The notes beneath the pieces are model-generated. The model did not search any database and was not told the origin of the DNA. It saw nothing but the letters and a program-made list of their open reading frames with translations. From the NCBI GenBank assembly GCA_009785885.1, contig WQUE01000080.1:1-6430 (forward strand): a stretch of DNA of 6,430 nucleotides, read 5' to 3'. The stretch's first letter is position 1; every line of letters begins with the position of its first letter. Position numbers and translations under genes: made by a program. Positions 6,011 to 6,430 of the stretch are shown one piece after another. This DNA comes from Actinomycetes bacterium. GTDB lineage: Bacteria > Actinomycetota > Actinomycetes > Propionibacteriales > Propionibacteriaceae.

Positions 6011-6263
6011 GGCCGGCCCGCTCCTGTTCCTCGATCATGTCCAGATAGTCGAAGATCTCCTTGTTGGAGGACGGATCGACCGGAGCGACGAAGGCGCACG
6101 GGAACGTGGGAATGACAAGCGGCGGACGCGCCGGTCGCTCCAGGTTGGCCAGGTAGTGCTGCAGGCTGATCGCGAGCACCTCGCCCACGCTGGTGCCGTC
6201 CTCGCGGGCGAGCCGCTTGGCCTGCTCCAGCAAGCCGTCGGGGATATTCACGGTGGTGCGCAT
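5997..6263 (-). CDS. vapB: Ribbon-helix-helix antitoxin, VapB family
   Basis: Antitoxin of the VapBC pair; it should bind and neutralise VapC through its C-terminal half and repress its own promoter through the N-terminal DNA-binding domain. The 88-residue product begins MRTTVNIPDGLLEQAKRLAREDGTSVGEVLAISLQHYLANL. This is a classic ribbon-helix-helix pattern: strand at 2-7 for the DNA groove, helix A at about 8-21, turn around DGTS, helix B at about 25-41. The C-terminal part (PPLVIPTFPCAFVAPVDPSSNKEIFDYLDMIEEQERA) is the likely toxin-binding segment. The ATG at 6261-6263 has no Shine-Dalgarno sequence but lies 6 nt after a TAAAGT -10 candidate, suggesting a leaderless mRNA. The out-of-frame ATG on the same strand at 6265-6267 is not the start. 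Three TGATG repeats surround the promoter and could be its operator. Confidence 0.9.
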   Translation of the reverse strand: MRTTVNIPDGLLEQAKRLAREDGTSVGEVLAISLQHYLANLERPARPPLVIPTFPCAFVAPVDPSSNKEIFDYLDMIEEQERAGRDRS

Positions 6264-6264
6264 G

Positions 6265-6291
6265 CATCAACTTTAGCGCATCAGGTCATCA
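6265..6291 (-). promoter_or_regulatory. vapBC promoter (-10 TAAAGT) with three TGATG repeats, possible VapB operator
   Basis: On the minus strand TAAAGT (6270-6275) fits TANNNT and ends 6 nt before the vapB ATG. TGATG occurs in the same orientation at 6265-6269, 6279-6283 and 6287-6291, on both sides of the -10. Autoregulation by the RHH antitoxin is the family norm, so these are reasonable candidate contact sites. The position expected for -35 (6293-6298, CGTCCG) is not consensus. Confidence 0.45.
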
Positions 6292-6292
6292 C

Positions 6293-6305
6293 CGGACGGG
6301 GTCCG
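6293..6305. repeat. Short inverted repeat between the right-edge gene and vapB
   Basis: CGGAC and GTCCG flank GGG, giving a 5-bp stem with a 3-nt loop, 15 bp from the stop codon of the putative right-edge gene. It could end that transcript or be a regulator site overlapping the vapB -35 region. No T-run follows it. Confidence 0.25.
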
Positions 6306-6320
6306 CTCGGATTCACCTCG

Positions 6321-6430
6321 TCACAAGGGACGACCCGCGCCGGGCCGGGTCAGGACGCCGGCCGCGCGGTCATGGCCGAGGCGGCACCAGGCGGCGAGTG
6401 CCGGGTCGTCGGGATGCCGGCTGCGAGGAT
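6321..6430 (-). CDS. Possible C-terminal fragment of an unidentified protein
   Basis: From the right edge a minus-strand frame reads SRHPDDPALAAWCRLGHDRAAGVLTRPGAGRPL and stops with TGA at 6321-6323; 35 codons are visible. Third positions are mostly G or C and the composition looks protein-like, with an AAWCRLGHDRAAGVL helix-like stretch. The fragment is too short to assign a family. Competing readings exist: another minus-strand frame ends sooner, and a plus-strand ATG at 6371 opens to the window edge without a ribosome site. If real, the gene lies 57 bp upstream of vapB on the same strand. Confidence 0.3.
   Translation of the reverse strand, partial: PRSRHPDDPALAAWCRLGHDRAAGVLTRPGAGRPL

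Noticed and set aside
6371..6430. Plus-strand ATG opening a short frame to the right edge
   Set aside because: No ribosome site or promoter precedes it, and the opposite strand gives a more protein-like reading; the fragment is too short to support.

Overview
This 6.4 kb window comes from a GC-rich actinobacterial chromosome. Third codon positions are mostly G or C, GTG starts are common, and the gene families look actinobacterial; Propionibacteriaceae or a relative is a guess. Most of it is ordinary chromosomal housekeeping content. I see no transposase, integrase, phage gene or CRISPR array.

Layout, left to right. (1) The 3' part of serC (phosphoserine aminotransferase, +), cut by the window edge. 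(2) A convergent exodeoxyribonuclease III / AP-endonuclease gene (xth, -). (3) A 144-bp divergent promoter region with an imperfect inverted repeat over both putative -10 boxes. (4) A 632-residue family 5 (peptide/nickel type) solute-binding protein (+), which has a cleavable-looking signal peptide, no lipobox and a C-terminal membrane anchor, and no permease or ATPase gene beside it. (5) A tRNA-Tyr(GTA) gene (-) with its own intrinsic terminator, divergent from (6) yajQ (+), a nucleotide-binding protein of the YajQ/DUF520 family. (7) deoD (-), a hexameric-type purine nucleoside phosphorylase, whose stop lies 5 bp from that of yajQ. (8) A vapBC toxin-antitoxin pair (-), with a ribbon-helix-helix antitoxin overlapping a PIN-domain toxin by 14 bp, just upstream of deoD. 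(9) A weakly supported C-terminal fragment of another minus-strand gene at the right edge.

Most genes are separate small transcription units. vapB-vapC is a clear operon and may read through into deoD, which starts 59 bp downstream. Metabolically the window touches serine biosynthesis, base-excision repair, solute uptake or sensing, translation, nucleotide signalling or binding, and purine salvage; nothing ties these into one new pathway.

No clearly new multi-gene system is visible. The points most worth a second look are the C-terminally anchored orphan solute-binding protein, the symmetric divergent promoter region between xth and that gene, and the apparently leaderless vapBC promoter flanked by three TGATG repeats.
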